From assembly GCF_001456025.1 (NCBI RefSeq), contig NZ_LMTZ01000107.1:150082-214081 (forward strand): DNA of 64,000 bases, read 5' to 3'. The stretch comes from Mastigocoleus testarum BC008 (GTDB lineage: Bacteria; Cyanobacteriota; Cyanobacteriia; Cyanobacteriales; Nostocaceae). The position numbers and the translations under genes are program-made. This document shows positions 8,383-17,737 of this stretch, in pieces; the first letter of the stretch is position 1; each line of letters opens with the position of its first letter. Below the pieces are notes generated by a model. That model saw only the letters and a program-made list of their open reading frames with translations, was not told the DNA's origin and made no database searches.

Positions 8383-9606
8383 ATGAAACCAAAAAAGTTT
8401 CAACCTCAGACACCCTTAGCTTGGGCGCAATTATCTCATCAAAAAATGCGTTTAGCTGTTGCAACCACAGGAGTTTGCTTCGCTAATATCTTGATGTTCA
8501 CTCAAGTAGGATTGCTATCAATGCTCACCGAAGGAACAACCAAATTACATGAAAGTTTGAGTGGCGATCTATTATTAGTTTCTACCCTAAGTCCTACAAT
8601 TCGTTGGGGTATTCCCTTTCCCCGTGCTGCTATTTACAAAGCAGCAGCTATAGATGGAATAGATTCGGTTAGTCCGGTCTATATCGCTCGAGATAATTGG
8701 GTCAACCCGACAGAATTTGCGAGACAGAAAAATTTAGCTACCTCTTCCCCCGGTAGAAAAAGACAGAGAAATTTTGGGAATAGGGTGAGAATTATTGCTT
8801 TCAATCCCGCTCAACCTCCAGTATTCGATTTACCCCAGGTCAATAATCAGTTAGCTAAACTGACTTCACCCGATGCAGTACTATTCGATCGTCTCTCGCA
8901 ACCATCTTTAGGTGAAGTTCCCCAAATGTTAACAACCCAGGAAGAAGTTACAACTTTAATGGGTAATCGCCGCACCTATGTTGTAGGACTCTTCAAGATG
9001 GGTAGCACTTTGTTTGCCAATGGTAACATCATTATGAGTGACTGGAACTATGCTAAACGTAAAGGACAAAGTAGCCTTGATCAGGTGACTATTGGAGTCA
9101 TTTCTGTTGATGAAGGAGTAAATATTAAGAAGGTACAAGCTCAATTACGCGCTAATATTCCCAAGGAAATTGGTGTATTCACCCATGAAGAATTAATGCA
9201 ACGAGAGCAAATGTTTGATGCTTCAGAACCGAATGGAGTCATTTTAAGATTTGGTACCATCGTTGGTTTTATTGTGGGGATAATTATTGTTTACCAAGTT
9301 CTTTACTCTGACATTAACGATCATCTTTCCGAGTATGCAACCCTAAAAGCAATGGGTTATGGGGACAAGTCATTATTAGTAGTTGTGATTCAAGAAGCAA
9401 TTATCCTTGGGGTGATGGGATTTATTCCTGGTTTTATCGCCTCGGTCGGTTTATATCAGTTACTATTCATGCTAACCAGAATTCCCATAGCCATGAAAGT
9501 AAGTATTGCTCTACAAGTTTTTATTCTTACTTTAGTAATGAGTATTGTTTCCGGTGCGATCGCTACGAATAAGCTTCGTTCTGCAGACCCTGCAGACGTT
9601 TTTTAG
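8383..9606 (+). CDS. devC: DevC-type ABC exporter permease (FtsX/MacB fold)
   Basis: Permease of the DevBCA exporter, 407 residues. It has one N-terminal membrane helix (about residues 28-50), a large periplasmic domain and three C-terminal helices (about 285-310, 330-358, 375-400), the MacB/FtsX topology. Typical DevC sequences are TPLAWAQLSHQKMRLAVA at the start, YATLKAMGYGDKSLL before the penultimate helix and the end KLRSADPADVF. The periplasmic loop contacts DevB and the cytoplasmic ends contact DevA. It ends directly at a 7-nt STRR. Confidence 0.92.
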   Translation: MKPKKFQPQTPLAWAQLSHQKMRLAVATTGVCFANILMFTQVGLLSMLTEGTTKLHESLSGDLLLVSTLSPTIRWGIPFPRAAIYKAAAIDGIDSVSPVYIARDNWVNPTEFARQKNLATSSPGRKRQRNFGNRVRIIAFNPAQPPVFDLPQVNNQLAKLTSPDAVLFDRLSQPSLGEVPQMLTTQEEVTTLMGNRRTYVVGLFKMGSTLFANGNIIMSDWNYAKRKGQSSLDQVTIGVISVDEGVNIKKVQAQLRANIPKEIGVFTHEELMQREQMFDASEPNGVILRFGTIVGFIVGIIIVYQVLYSDINDHLSEYATLKAMGYGDKSLLVVVIQEAIILGVMGFIPGFIASVGLYQLLFMLTRIPIAMKVSIALQVFILTLVMSIVSGAIATNKLRSADPADVF

Positions 9607-9662
9607 AAGTAATAAGTAATAAGTAATAAGTAATAAGTAATAAGTAATAAGTAATGAGTAAT
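9607..9662. repeat. STRR between devC and devA
   Basis: About seven units of TAAGTAA start on the base after the devC stop codon. The rest of the gap (9663-9727) is a CCCCACACT-rich stretch ending in CCCCAGTCGCCAATCCC. Confidence 0.9.
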
Positions 9663-9727
9663 TTGCTCTTCCCCATCCTCCCACACTCCCCACACTTTCC
9701 CCAAGTCCCCAGTCGCCAATCCCTACT

Positions 9728-10402
9728 ATGAAACCTACTGTTGCTGTTAGTAATCTTAATCATTCCTTTGGTAAAGGTAAACTACTTAAGTCTGTACTAA
9801 ATGATATTAATTTAGATATTTATCCGGGAGAAATAGTCATTTTGACAGGACCTTCCGGTAGTGGAAAAACTACTTTATTATCTTTAATTGGTGGGCTCCG
9901 TTCTGTACAGTCTGGTAGTTTAAAAATTCTTGGTCGAGAATTACGAGATATCAGTAAAAAACAGGCAACTAAAGTGAGAAATCAAATTGGTTTTATCTTC
10001 CAACACCATAACTTACTTAAATGCTTAACAGCTTACGGTAATGTGCGAATGTCCCTGAAACTACATCCAGAAATTCCCACATGGGAATATCGTCAACGCG
10101 CTGAAAATATCTTGAGAGCAGTTGGAATAGCAGATTTTGTCGATACGTACCCAGAAAAATTATCAGGGGGACAACAACAAAGAGTTGCGATCGCTCGCGC
10201 ATTGGTTGCTCAACCTAAATTAGTTTTAGCCGATGAACCAACAGCTTCTTTAGATAGTAAAACTGGAAGAGATGTAGTCAATATTATCCAAAAACTAGCC
10301 AAGGAGGAAGGTTGCTCTGTAATGTTAGTGACCCATGACAACCGAATCCTTGATATTGCCGATCGCATCGTGCAAATGGAAGACGGATGTTTAAAACTAT
10401 AA
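9728..10402 (+). CDS. devA: DevA-type ABC exporter ATPase
   Basis: Nucleotide-binding subunit, 224 residues, full length for the LolD/MacB-like family. Walker A is GPSGSGKTT (residues 41-49), the signature is LSGGQQQR (about 142), Walker B is LVLADEPTA (about 160) and the H-loop is LVTHDNRI near 195. It powers the DevC permease encoded just upstream. The order devB-devC-devA on one strand is the classic arrangement. It is similar in sequence to the second DevA at 42334-43035, so the two operons are paralogues. Confidence 0.93.
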   Translation: MKPTVAVSNLNHSFGKGKLLKSVLNDINLDIYPGEIVILTGPSGSGKTTLLSLIGGLRSVQSGSLKILGRELRDISKKQATKVRNQIGFIFQHHNLLKCLTAYGNVRMSLKLHPEIPTWEYRQRAENILRAVGIADFVDTYPEKLSGGQQQRVAIARALVAQPKLVLADEPTASLDSKTGRDVVNIIQKLAKEEGCSVMLVTHDNRILDIADRIVQMEDGCLKL

Positions 10403-10740
10403 AGTTTTACTTCCAAACAATGCATTTGGGGGAATTTGAGAGTGACTTAAATAATTAAACTCAAAATAAGCCTTAACAGTAGATAGACTATTCGTTATTA
10501 CTTAAAATACTAATCAATCAAGATGCTTTTGTATGGGCTTTTTATGAAATGCGACGAAATAAGTTTGATATTTCTTGCATAATTTAAGTTACCAGCGACT
10601 GGGTCTCCATCAAAGCTATAACTATAACTGTATTTATTATTTATTGTTTCTCCGATCTAGTTCATACAAATTGAAACTGCGTTAATATTTAATACATTAC
10701 TCCCAAAAATGCTTTTCTTTCTAAAAGCCTCAGCAATTTT
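10403..10740. other. 338-bp spacer before the P450 gene
   Basis: AT-rich, no ORF or structure I can support. It probably contains the end of the devBCA transcript and the promoter of the P450 gene. Confidence 0.4.
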
Positions 10741-12126
10741 ATGTCTCTACCAAATATTGTTAGTATCCCGGTTCTTAAACAACGCTATCAATGGATTGCT
10801 GAACCTTTAAGTTTCCTGGAGCAAGCAGTTAAGTTGCACCCCAATATATTTACTGCTCAGATATTCGGCGCAAAGCAACCAATAATATTTGTTAATCATC
10901 CTCAAGCAATTCAAGAAATATATTCCAATGATAGGAAAATCTTTACAGCACCAGGGAATCCAGATGGGGTGCTTAAACCATTAATTGGAGAATATTCTCT
11001 AATGTTGCTCGATGGCGAACCTCACAAACGCCAGCGTCAGTTAATAATGCCTCAATTCCATGGTGAAAGAATGCAATTGTATGGCGAAATAATCAGCAAT
11101 ATTACGGATAGAGTCTTCAGTGATATACCGCAAAATAAAGCTTTCACTGCTCGTGATATCACATCAGATATTTCCCTTTCTATCATGTTACAAGTTGTAT
11201 TTGGCTTACATGAAGGAGAGCGTTATCAACAAATTAAGCATGGGATCATTGGGATGATGGATTTATTCCGCTCTCCCTTAGCTTTTAGTTTGCTATTGTT
11301 CCCTTTTTTACAAAAAGATTTAGGAGCTTGGAGTCCCTGGGGTAATTTTTTGCGTCGAAGGGAAATGCTGGATAAATTACTTTATGCTGAAATTAGTGAA
11401 AGACGTTCCCAATTAAACGATCCCAATCGGGTTGATATTCTTTCATTATTAATGTCTGCAAGAGATCCTGAAGGTAACTCCATGACAGACAAAGAGTTAC
11501 GGGATGAAATGATGACATTGCTGGTTGCGGGATATGAAACCACTGCTACAGCAATGGCTTGGGGATTATATTGGCTTCATCACAAACCAATCTTACGTTC
11601 CAAATTACTGGAAGAATTAGACAGTCTTGGAGAAAATCCCGATCCTGTAACTATATTTAAACAAAAGTACTTAACCGCAGTTTGTAATGAAACCTTGCGG
11701 ATTTATCCTGTCGCAATGACGACTTTTGAGAGACAAGTAGAAGAACCTGTTGAGTTGTTAGGACATAAACTAAAACCTGAAAGTTATATTTGGGGTTGTA
11801 TTTATCTATTACACCATCGAGAAGATTTGTATCCAGATTCAAAAGAATTTAAACCAGAGCGATTTTTAGAAAGACAGTTTTCTCCCTATGAATTTATGCC
11901 TTTTGGTGGAGGAGTACGTCGCTGTGTTGGTTATGCTCTAGCACTGTTTGAAATGAAGTTGGTACTAGCACATGTAGTTTCTCGTTACAACTTGGAATTG
12001 TTGGATGATAAGCCAGAAAAGCCCCAGCGTCGAGGCGTTACCATTGCACCTGCACGGGGTGTAAGAATGAAGATGAATGGTATTCGCGTACCTCAAAAGT
12101 CTGCAGTTCCTGTCATAAGTAAGTAA
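10741..12126 (+). CDS. Cytochrome P450, CYP110-like
   Basis: Full-length soluble bacterial P450 of 461 residues. The I-helix oxygen-activation motif is VAGYETTATA (about residue 262), the K-helix ExxR is in NETLRIYP, the PERF motif is present, and the heme loop FGGGVRRCVG places the thiolate ligand at Cys395. The overall look and the N-terminal region match the cyanobacterial CYP110 family, whose members hydroxylate alkanes, fatty acids or terpenes with electrons from ferredoxin. No redox partner or biosynthetic cluster is adjacent, so the substrate is unknown. The gene stands alone, 338 bp after the devBCA operon. Confidence 0.92.
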   Translation: MSLPNIVSIPVLKQRYQWIAEPLSFLEQAVKLHPNIFTAQIFGAKQPIIFVNHPQAIQEIYSNDRKIFTAPGNPDGVLKPLIGEYSLMLLDGEPHKRQRQLIMPQFHGERMQLYGEIISNITDRVFSDIPQNKAFTARDITSDISLSIMLQVVFGLHEGERYQQIKHGIIGMMDLFRSPLAFSLLLFPFLQKDLGAWSPWGNFLRRREMLDKLLYAEISERRSQLNDPNRVDILSLLMSARDPEGNSMTDKELRDEMMTLLVAGYETTATAMAWGLYWLHHKPILRSKLLEELDSLGENPDPVTIFKQKYLTAVCNETLRIYPVAMTTFERQVEEPVELLGHKLKPESYIWGCIYLLHHREDLYPDSKEFKPERFLERQFSPYEFMPFGGGVRRCVGYALALFEMKLVLAHVVSRYNLELLDDKPEKPQRRGVTIAPARGVRMKMNGIRVPQKSAVPVISK

Positions 12127-12234
12127 AACTATCGGTTGTTTATGAGAAAATCCCCACTTAAACATATGTCTGGTGGGGATGAAAGAGGTAGGAAAACTTT
12201 TTTATCTAAAAATTTTTTAATTTAAGATTTTTTT

Positions 12235-12294
12235 AACTTAAAATTTTGGAACTTAAGATTTTGGAACTTAAGGTTTTGGAACTTAAGATTTTGA
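12235..12294. repeat. 15-nt tandem repeat, four units
   Basis: Four consecutive copies of AACTTAAGATTTTGG (12235-12249, 12250-12264, 12265-12279, 12280-12294) with one or two changes each. The array ends three bases before the stop codon of the minus-strand gene at 12298. Confidence 0.9.
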
Positions 12295-12297
12295 AGT

Positions 12298-12873
12298 TTA
12301 TAGTTTTTCTTCCCAAACACGTCTAATAACTCTTCCATCATATGTTTCCTCTCTATACCTCTTGTTTTCACTCTCCAAGCGGGTTGTCGCTTTATATTTC
12401 CCACTACTTGTGATTAATGTATGAGAGTCTACAAAAATATAATCCAAAACAATAAAACTATTGCTCAGAATCAAGTTCTTCATGTCAGGAATTACTTCTT
12501 TTAAAATCCGACCTCGATTATCATCTTTAAGATTTTGCTCAGTAACATTTGAACCAAACTGACAGAACATCAACCCTGGTTGTTCTGAGTCAGTACAACA
12601 GTTCATGAGATATTCAAAATTTTTATTGTCAAAATTTGTATTTTCAAAATTTGTATCTTTATTTTTCTTGTGATTGTATTTCCAAGTAGCCTGAACGCCA
12701 AACTCTATATGAGTGAGATTGTAGTATTCGGCGATCGGTAAGATATCCTCTTGACCAACTAATTTAACTGTTACGATTGCAAGGTCAGAACTCCATACAC
12801 CCTCTGACTGAGCATAATATCGATAGAGTTCCTCATTATTGGTCGATAGCTCGTTTTTATCTTGACAAATCAT
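12298..12873 (-). CDS. Hypothetical protein, possibly CpcS/CpeS-like
   Basis: A 191-residue protein I do not firmly recognise. The layout (YYAQSEGVWSSDLAIV near the start, IEFGVQATWKYNHKK, then LDYIFVDSHTLITSS and a strand-rich Arg/Glu C-terminus) resembles the lipocalin-fold CpcS/CpeS lyases. Those attach bilins to phycobiliproteins. The resemblance is weak and usual catalytic residues were not identified. In the middle, three 15-nt units at 12613-12657 encode an Asn-Phe-rich insertion (TNFEN, TNFDN, KNFEY). The start at 12873 is chosen because AAGGAG lies eight bases upstream; an ATG at 12900 would add nine residues but lacks such a site. Confidence 0.6.
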   Translation of the reverse strand: MICQDKNELSTNNEELYRYYAQSEGVWSSDLAIVTVKLVGQEDILPIAEYYNLTHIEFGVQATWKYNHKKNKDTNFENTNFDNKNFEYLMNCCTDSEQPGLMFCQFGSNVTEQNLKDDNRGRILKEVIPDMKNLILSNSFIVLDYIFVDSHTLITSSGKYKATTRLESENKRYREETYDGRVIRRVWEEKL

Positions 12874-13235
12874 GGTTATTACTCCTTGCGCTTCCTCCAT
12901 TTCTCACCATTAGAATATTCCCACTCTCCATAACCTTGACCAGAAATAGGTTTCAGGTTGAGGATTTTTTGAGCTTGTGAACTTGACCTTATAAGAAATT
13001 CAGGTCTTTTGTTTGGTGCTACATATTCTTATAGATGACAGCCTTGTTAATTTATGCAGTTTGTATATAAATTTTGGTCTGTTATTAGATACACACAGAA
13101 ATAATTTATTCCCTAAAAATTATGGGAAAATCACAGTTGCTAGCCAGATCCGTGTTTGTGACGTTAGTCATATGCAGATTCTCTTTTGACTTTTGTTAGC
13201 AAATCTTGTCCGCAGGAAATGCATATTTTGATTTC
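12874..13235. other. Spacer of about 360 bp
   Basis: Contains the upstream region of the minus-strand gene ending at 12298. Otherwise I see nothing in it. Confidence 0.4.
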
Positions 13236-13856
13236 TTATTTTGGACTTGCGTATCCTGCTTCCCTGTTTCCCTTTCTTAAATCCTCTAAAAATTGGAATA
13301 TAGATTGTAATTCTGGTGAAAACACATCCCATCCTGTAGATGCAAAAAAATCAGACAAATCTACTTGTAGTTGCTGCTCGTAAATACTTGCTTGTAAAAG
13401 CATCTCTAATCGGTCTAATTGCTGGACAAACTTAGCTTCTGCAGAACTACCTTGCTCGTATTCCTCCCACAGGTTAATCCACTTCCATCCATTAGGTAAC
13501 TTATTAAATACTTGCAAAACCGATTGTTTTTCTAATTCAAACTTGTGATTCTTGTCAATGTTATCTTCAGGAGTAAAGTCACCAGCGTAGATTTCTCCTA
13601 AATCATGAATTAAAGCCATTCTCACTACTTTATTCACGTCTAATTCTGGATATTGATCTGCTAGCAACAAACCCAATAAAGCGACACAAAATGAATGTTC
13701 AGCAACACTTTCACAATGCTTCGGCTCAATACCATGTTGCAACCAACCTTGACGATATAATTGCTTTAGATGATTGAATTCAAAGTAAGCTTCAATAATT
13801 GGTAAAGTATTTTTACCATCTAACAGACTAATCGGTAAAGATGCTTTTGTATGCAT
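13236..13856 (-). CDS. HD-domain phosphohydrolase (YfbR/HDDC2-like)
   Basis: A 206-residue HD-superfamily metal-dependent phosphohydrolase. Ligands are visible in order: His in VAEHSF (about residue 53), His-Asp in LIHDLGEIYAGD (about residue 84) with the family Glu, and the distal Asp in QQLDRLEML (about residue 145). This matches the 5'-deoxyribonucleotidase YfbR/HDDC2 group, which removes phosphate from deoxynucleoside monophosphates. Length is normal. The gene is monocistronic with AT-rich flanks, and nothing nearby suggests a partner. Confidence 0.82.
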   Translation of the reverse strand: MHTKASLPISLLDGKNTLPIIEAYFEFNHLKQLYRQGWLQHGIEPKHCESVAEHSFCVALLGLLLADQYPELDVNKVVRMALIHDLGEIYAGDFTPEDNIDKNHKFELEKQSVLQVFNKLPNGWKWINLWEEYEQGSSAEAKFVQQLDRLEMLLQASIYEQQLQVDLSDFFASTGWDVFSPELQSIFQFLEDLRKGNREAGYASPK

Positions 13857-14278
13857 GGTTCACAAAAATAAACTTTAGGGAACAATATAAATTTAAAAAT
13901 TACATTTCAAAAGATTATCATTCTTCACGCATCAAATCTTTACAGATGTGCCCAAAATTACTTTTATATACACATAAATTTTGTTTAAAAATTTTATTGC
14001 TGCTCTCATCAAAGTAGAATCATGTAATTACAAATACTTAACTCAATCAATGTTTATAGTCATTTCTTAATATTTAGCTTTCTTTCAATGAAACAATATA
14101 GAATGTCAGTCTATTTATCTATTTAACATCTAATTAATATTTACTACGGCTAAAAAATAATAAACTATACTTGAGTGAAGAATTTTGGGTATATCAATGG
14201 CAAAATATTTAAATTAGTTTTTGAGAGAAAATAAAGAGTGATATTTCCAAGCCATTAGATTTTTAGACAGAACCATAA
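13857..14278. other. 422-bp AT-rich spacer
   Basis: Divergent promoter region between the HD-hydrolase and the acetyltransferase gene. No repeat, RNA or small ORF that I can support. Confidence 0.4.
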
Positions 14279-15145
14279 ATGACGGAACCAAAAGTTCGCT
14301 TGGCACGAAAATCTGACAAAGAAGCAGTACTAGCTTTTTGTCAAATTCTTCCAAATAATCAAAAAGACTATATTCCTTTGGTTTGGGATAAATGGATTCG
14401 CGATCCATCTGGTTGTATTTTTGTCGTTACGATTGATGATGTTCCTGTAGCAATTGAACGAGTTGTGCTGATGTCAGACTCTGAAGCTTGGTGGGAAGGA
14501 CTGAGAGTAAGCCCTCAATATCGCGGTCAGGGTTTGTCAAAGATTTTAGAGCTTACTATAAATCAGTATTTAGTAGAATCAGGAATTAATATATCACGCT
14601 GTATGATTCTTGCCAGTAATGAGATTATGGCTGACATAATGTCAAAACGAGGTCGTAAAAAAGTTGGAAACTTTGACTTCTACGAGACAGATTCAATTAA
14701 TTCACCAAGTACACAATTAATTAAGTTAAATTCAAATGATTTAGATTATGTTTGCTCATTAGTCAAAAATTCAAATGATTTAACTTTGAGACAAGAAATT
14801 TATGTCAGTTATGGTGGAAAGTGGCAAGAAATAACTGTAAAAGAGCTTAAAAAACGTCTTTCCTTAGGAAAAATTTGGGGATTAAAAAAAGATGAGAAAT
14901 TACTTAGTATAGCTATCGAAAGTTATTCTGAAAACTCTAATGAAAAGTTTTGGATTGGATACGTTAATGGTACTAAAAATAGTTTACCAACTCTTTTGTA
15001 CGAATTACGAAAATTAGCACACAGTTTAGGTTATACTCTCGTTGGAGGTTTTTTTCCTCGTAGTGAAGTTTTATCTGTATCTTTTGATTTAGCCAATTAT
15101 ATTAAAATAAATCAACGCTGGGTATATGAATGGAAGAATAGTTAA
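14279..15145 (+). CDS. GNAT-family N-acetyltransferase
   Basis: A 288-residue protein whose first half is a Gcn5-type acetyltransferase domain (residues 5-135). Motif A is VSPQYRGQGLSKIL near residue 80, the acetyl-CoA pyrophosphate loop R-G-x-G. The second half (about 150-285) has no motif I know and may be a degenerate second GNAT or a substrate domain. Acceptor unknown. It is 96 bp upstream of the sensor-ATPase gene on the same strand, with a very AT-rich gap, so cotranscription is uncertain. Confidence 0.8.
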   Translation: MTEPKVRLARKSDKEAVLAFCQILPNNQKDYIPLVWDKWIRDPSGCIFVVTIDDVPVAIERVVLMSDSEAWWEGLRVSPQYRGQGLSKILELTINQYLVESGINISRCMILASNEIMADIMSKRGRKKVGNFDFYETDSINSPSTQLIKLNSNDLDYVCSLVKNSNDLTLRQEIYVSYGGKWQEITVKELKKRLSLGKIWGLKKDEKLLSIAIESYSENSNEKFWIGYVNGTKNSLPTLLYELRKLAHSLGYTLVGGFFPRSEVLSVSFDLANYIKINQRWVYEWKNS

Positions 15146-15241
15146 TTCTATATAGTACAAATAATCGTTTTTTGAACTATACGGATTCACATAAAGTTTA
15201 ATCATATAATAAATATTTATCATTTTTATTACAAGCTTAAA

Positions 15242-17737
15242 ATGAAAATTAGAGAAAAATATAAAACCTTAAAATTAGTTATTCTAATACCTTGGTTACT
15301 TCAAATAATAGTTTTTATCATACTTATAGCTTACTTATCTTTTAAAAGTGCTCAACTAGCTGTTAATAATATATCTGAACAATTATTCTCTGAAATTATT
15401 TTTAGGGTAGAAGAAAAATTTCAAACCTATATTTCATCAGCAATTACAATAAATAAGATAAATGCTAAAGTTATTGAAAATCAAAAAATAGCTTTTAATG
15501 ATAAAGATAAATTAATTGAATATTTTTTTAATCAATTAATTTTGTTTCCGGACATTACGGCAATATATTGGGGAAATGGTTTAGGAGAATTCTATGGAGT
15601 TGGAAGAGGAAGAGATGGTTATTTAATGAAAGGTTTTTCGAATGAAGAGAATAATTATACAGAACCTTTTTTCCGTTATGCAAAAAAGAAATATTCAATC
15701 AAACAGCCAAGATTATATAACGTTACAAAAAGAGAATGGTATAAAGTTGCAATTGAAAAACAAAAGCAGACATGGAGCAAAATATACACTTCATTTGGAA
15801 ACAAAACGAAATGTTTAACTAATGTTTATCCTATTTATGAGCCAAACGGTAAAATAAAAGGTGTTTTAGGAGTAGACATACATTTCAATCACTTTAATCA
15901 ATTTTTGCAAAATTTAAAGATAGCAAATACTGGTCAAGTTTTTGTTATAAATGAATCTGGGATAGCAATATTTACATCGGATAACAAGTATTCTTACTAT
16001 TACAAAAATATGCCTGATGAAGTTTCTAAAATAGCTAACAGTAATAATACTTTAAATAAAGCCGTTGGTCAGTTGATAATAGAAAAATTTGAAGGCAAAT
16101 TCGATAAAATAGATAAATCACAGCAGATAAATTTTAATTTTGCAGAAGAAAAATATTTAATTAAAATAGCGCCTTTTAAAGATGAATATGGACTAGATTG
16201 GTTAATAGTAGTAACTGTCCCTGAATCGGATTTCATGGGGCAAATTCATGCCAATACTCGTAACACGATCGCATTATGCATAACAGCTTTAATCGTAGCA
16301 ATTATAATTGGCATTCTCACAACTCGATGGATTACTCGACCAATATTAAAAGTTAATTCTGCTGCTAAATCCTTAGCTTCTGGTAACTGGGGTCAAAAAA
16401 TCCGACTCGATCGCAAAGATGAATTGGGACAACTAGCCAAATCCTTTAATACTATGGCTAGTCAATTACAAGAGTCATTTACTGCTTTAGAACAAACCAA
16501 TCGTACCTTAGAACAAAAGGTAAAAGAACGCACCAAAAAGCTATCAGAAACAGTAGAACTCCTCAAAGCGACCCAAGAAAAACTTGTCTTTGAAAATGAA
16601 CTACTCAAAGATGCTCAAGTAGAAGAATATCAATACCAAATCGGTGGAACCTTACCAATAGATTCTCCTACATATGTAGTAAGAAAAGCCGACAGACAAC
16701 TTTATAAAGCCCTCAAACAACGACAATTTTGCTACATTTTCAACGCCAGACAGATGGGTAAATCAAGCCTGAGAGCAAAAATGATGCACAAACTTGTTGA
16801 AGAAGGATATGTTTGTGCGGCTCTAGATTTAACAGAAATAGTTAGCGATAATACTACTGAAAGCCAGTTATATCACAGCATTATCTTTAGCTTAGCTAAA
16901 AAGCTAAGTTTATTACCTGAATTTGATTATCGTAGCTGGAAAAAGAATTTAGATTATCTTTCTCCATTAGAGAAACTGGGGGAATTTATCGAAGAAATTC
17001 TTCTCAAACAAGTTCAGCAATCAATAGTGATTTTCATTGACGAGATAGATACCGTTCTGGACCTAAAATTTTCCGTAGATTGCTTTTTTGGTTTTTTACG
17101 CAGCCTTTATAATAAACGAGCTGATAATGATTCGTACCGTCGTTTAACTATAGTTTTAATTGGTAGAACCGCTCCAAGTTATTTGATTCAAAACCCTGAA
17201 AGTACTCCCTTTAATATCGGTTGTGGTATTCCATTAGAAGGATTCAAACTTGACGAAGTTGAACGGAGTTTAATCAATGGATTGCGAGAAAATTGTCATG
17301 ACCCCCATAGGACAATAGAAGAAGTATTAGACTGGACGGGAGGACAACCATTTCTAACTCAAAAAATATGTAGTTTAATTAGGGATTTTTCTTTGATAAT
17401 TAATGAGGGAGAAGAAAGGGAATTTATCACTCAACTAATAAGAGAAAAAATTATCGAAGACTGGGAAAATAAAGACCAACCAGAACATTTGAAAACAATT
17501 AAGAACAAGTTAACTAAAAATAAACATGATTCTCTACTTTTATTATCAAAGTATCAAGAAATGCTTTCAATAGGGGAAATTAAGGATGAGCAAACCTGGG
17601 AATGCTTAGAGTTATTTTTATCCGGAATAGTGCGAAAAGAGGCAGGAAAACTAAAACTCTACAATCGGATTTATGGGACAGTGTTCTCTAGGGCTTGGGT
17701 AGAAGGAGAAATAGGTAACCTCTCAACAGGTAAATAA
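15242..17737 (+). CDS. Membrane Cache-HAMP sensor fused to an AAA-like ATPase
   Basis: An 831-residue fusion. Residues 1-35 contain a transmembrane helix, about 36-340 form an extracytoplasmic double-Cache-like sensor, a second helix spans about 343-365, and a HAMP domain (TRWITRPILKVNSAAKSLA onward) runs to about 418. A coiled coil reaches about 465. The rest is an AAA-like (AAA_35-type) P-loop domain: Walker A NARQMGKSS at 501-509, Walker B FIDEIDTVL with Asp600/Glu601. The C-terminus (YNRIYGTVFSRAWVE) is typical of these ATPases. They usually carry WD40 or TPR repeats; here the sensor input replaces them. There is no kinase or cyclase domain. It presumably couples ligand binding outside the cell to an ATPase switch inside. 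The 3' end overlaps the convergent gene by 67 bp. Confidence 0.82.
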   Translation: MKIREKYKTLKLVILIPWLLQIIVFIILIAYLSFKSAQLAVNNISEQLFSEIIFRVEEKFQTYISSAITINKINAKVIENQKIAFNDKDKLIEYFFNQLILFPDITAIYWGNGLGEFYGVGRGRDGYLMKGFSNEENNYTEPFFRYAKKKYSIKQPRLYNVTKREWYKVAIEKQKQTWSKIYTSFGNKTKCLTNVYPIYEPNGKIKGVLGVDIHFNHFNQFLQNLKIANTGQVFVINESGIAIFTSDNKYSYYYKNMPDEVSKIANSNNTLNKAVGQLIIEKFEGKFDKIDKSQQINFNFAEEKYLIKIAPFKDEYGLDWLIVVTVPESDFMGQIHANTRNTIALCITALIVAIIIGILTTRWITRPILKVNSAAKSLASGNWGQKIRLDRKDELGQLAKSFNTMASQLQESFTALEQTNRTLEQKVKERTKKLSETVELLKATQEKLVFENELLKDAQVEEYQYQIGGTLPIDSPTYVVRKADRQLYKALKQRQFCYIFNARQMGKSSLRAKMMHKLVEEGYVCAALDLTEIVSDNTTESQLYHSIIFSLAKKLSLLPEFDYRSWKKNLDYLSPLEKLGEFIEEILLKQVQQSIVIFIDEIDTVLDLKFSVDCFFGFLRSLYNKRADNDSYRRLTIVLIGRTAPSYLIQNPESTPFNIGCGIPLEGFKLDEVERSLINGLRENCHDPHRTIEEVLDWTGGQPFLTQKICSLIRDFSLIINEGEEREFITQLIREKIIEDWENKDQPEHLKTIKNKLTKNKHDSLLLLSKYQEMLSIGEIKDEQTWECLELFLSGIVRKEAGKLKLYNRIYGTVFSRAWVEGEIGNLSTGK

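Noticed and set aside
12222..12404. Minus-strand ORF across the 15-nt repeats
   Set aside because: It overlaps the 3' end of the gene at 12298-12873 in another frame and half of it is the translated repeat.
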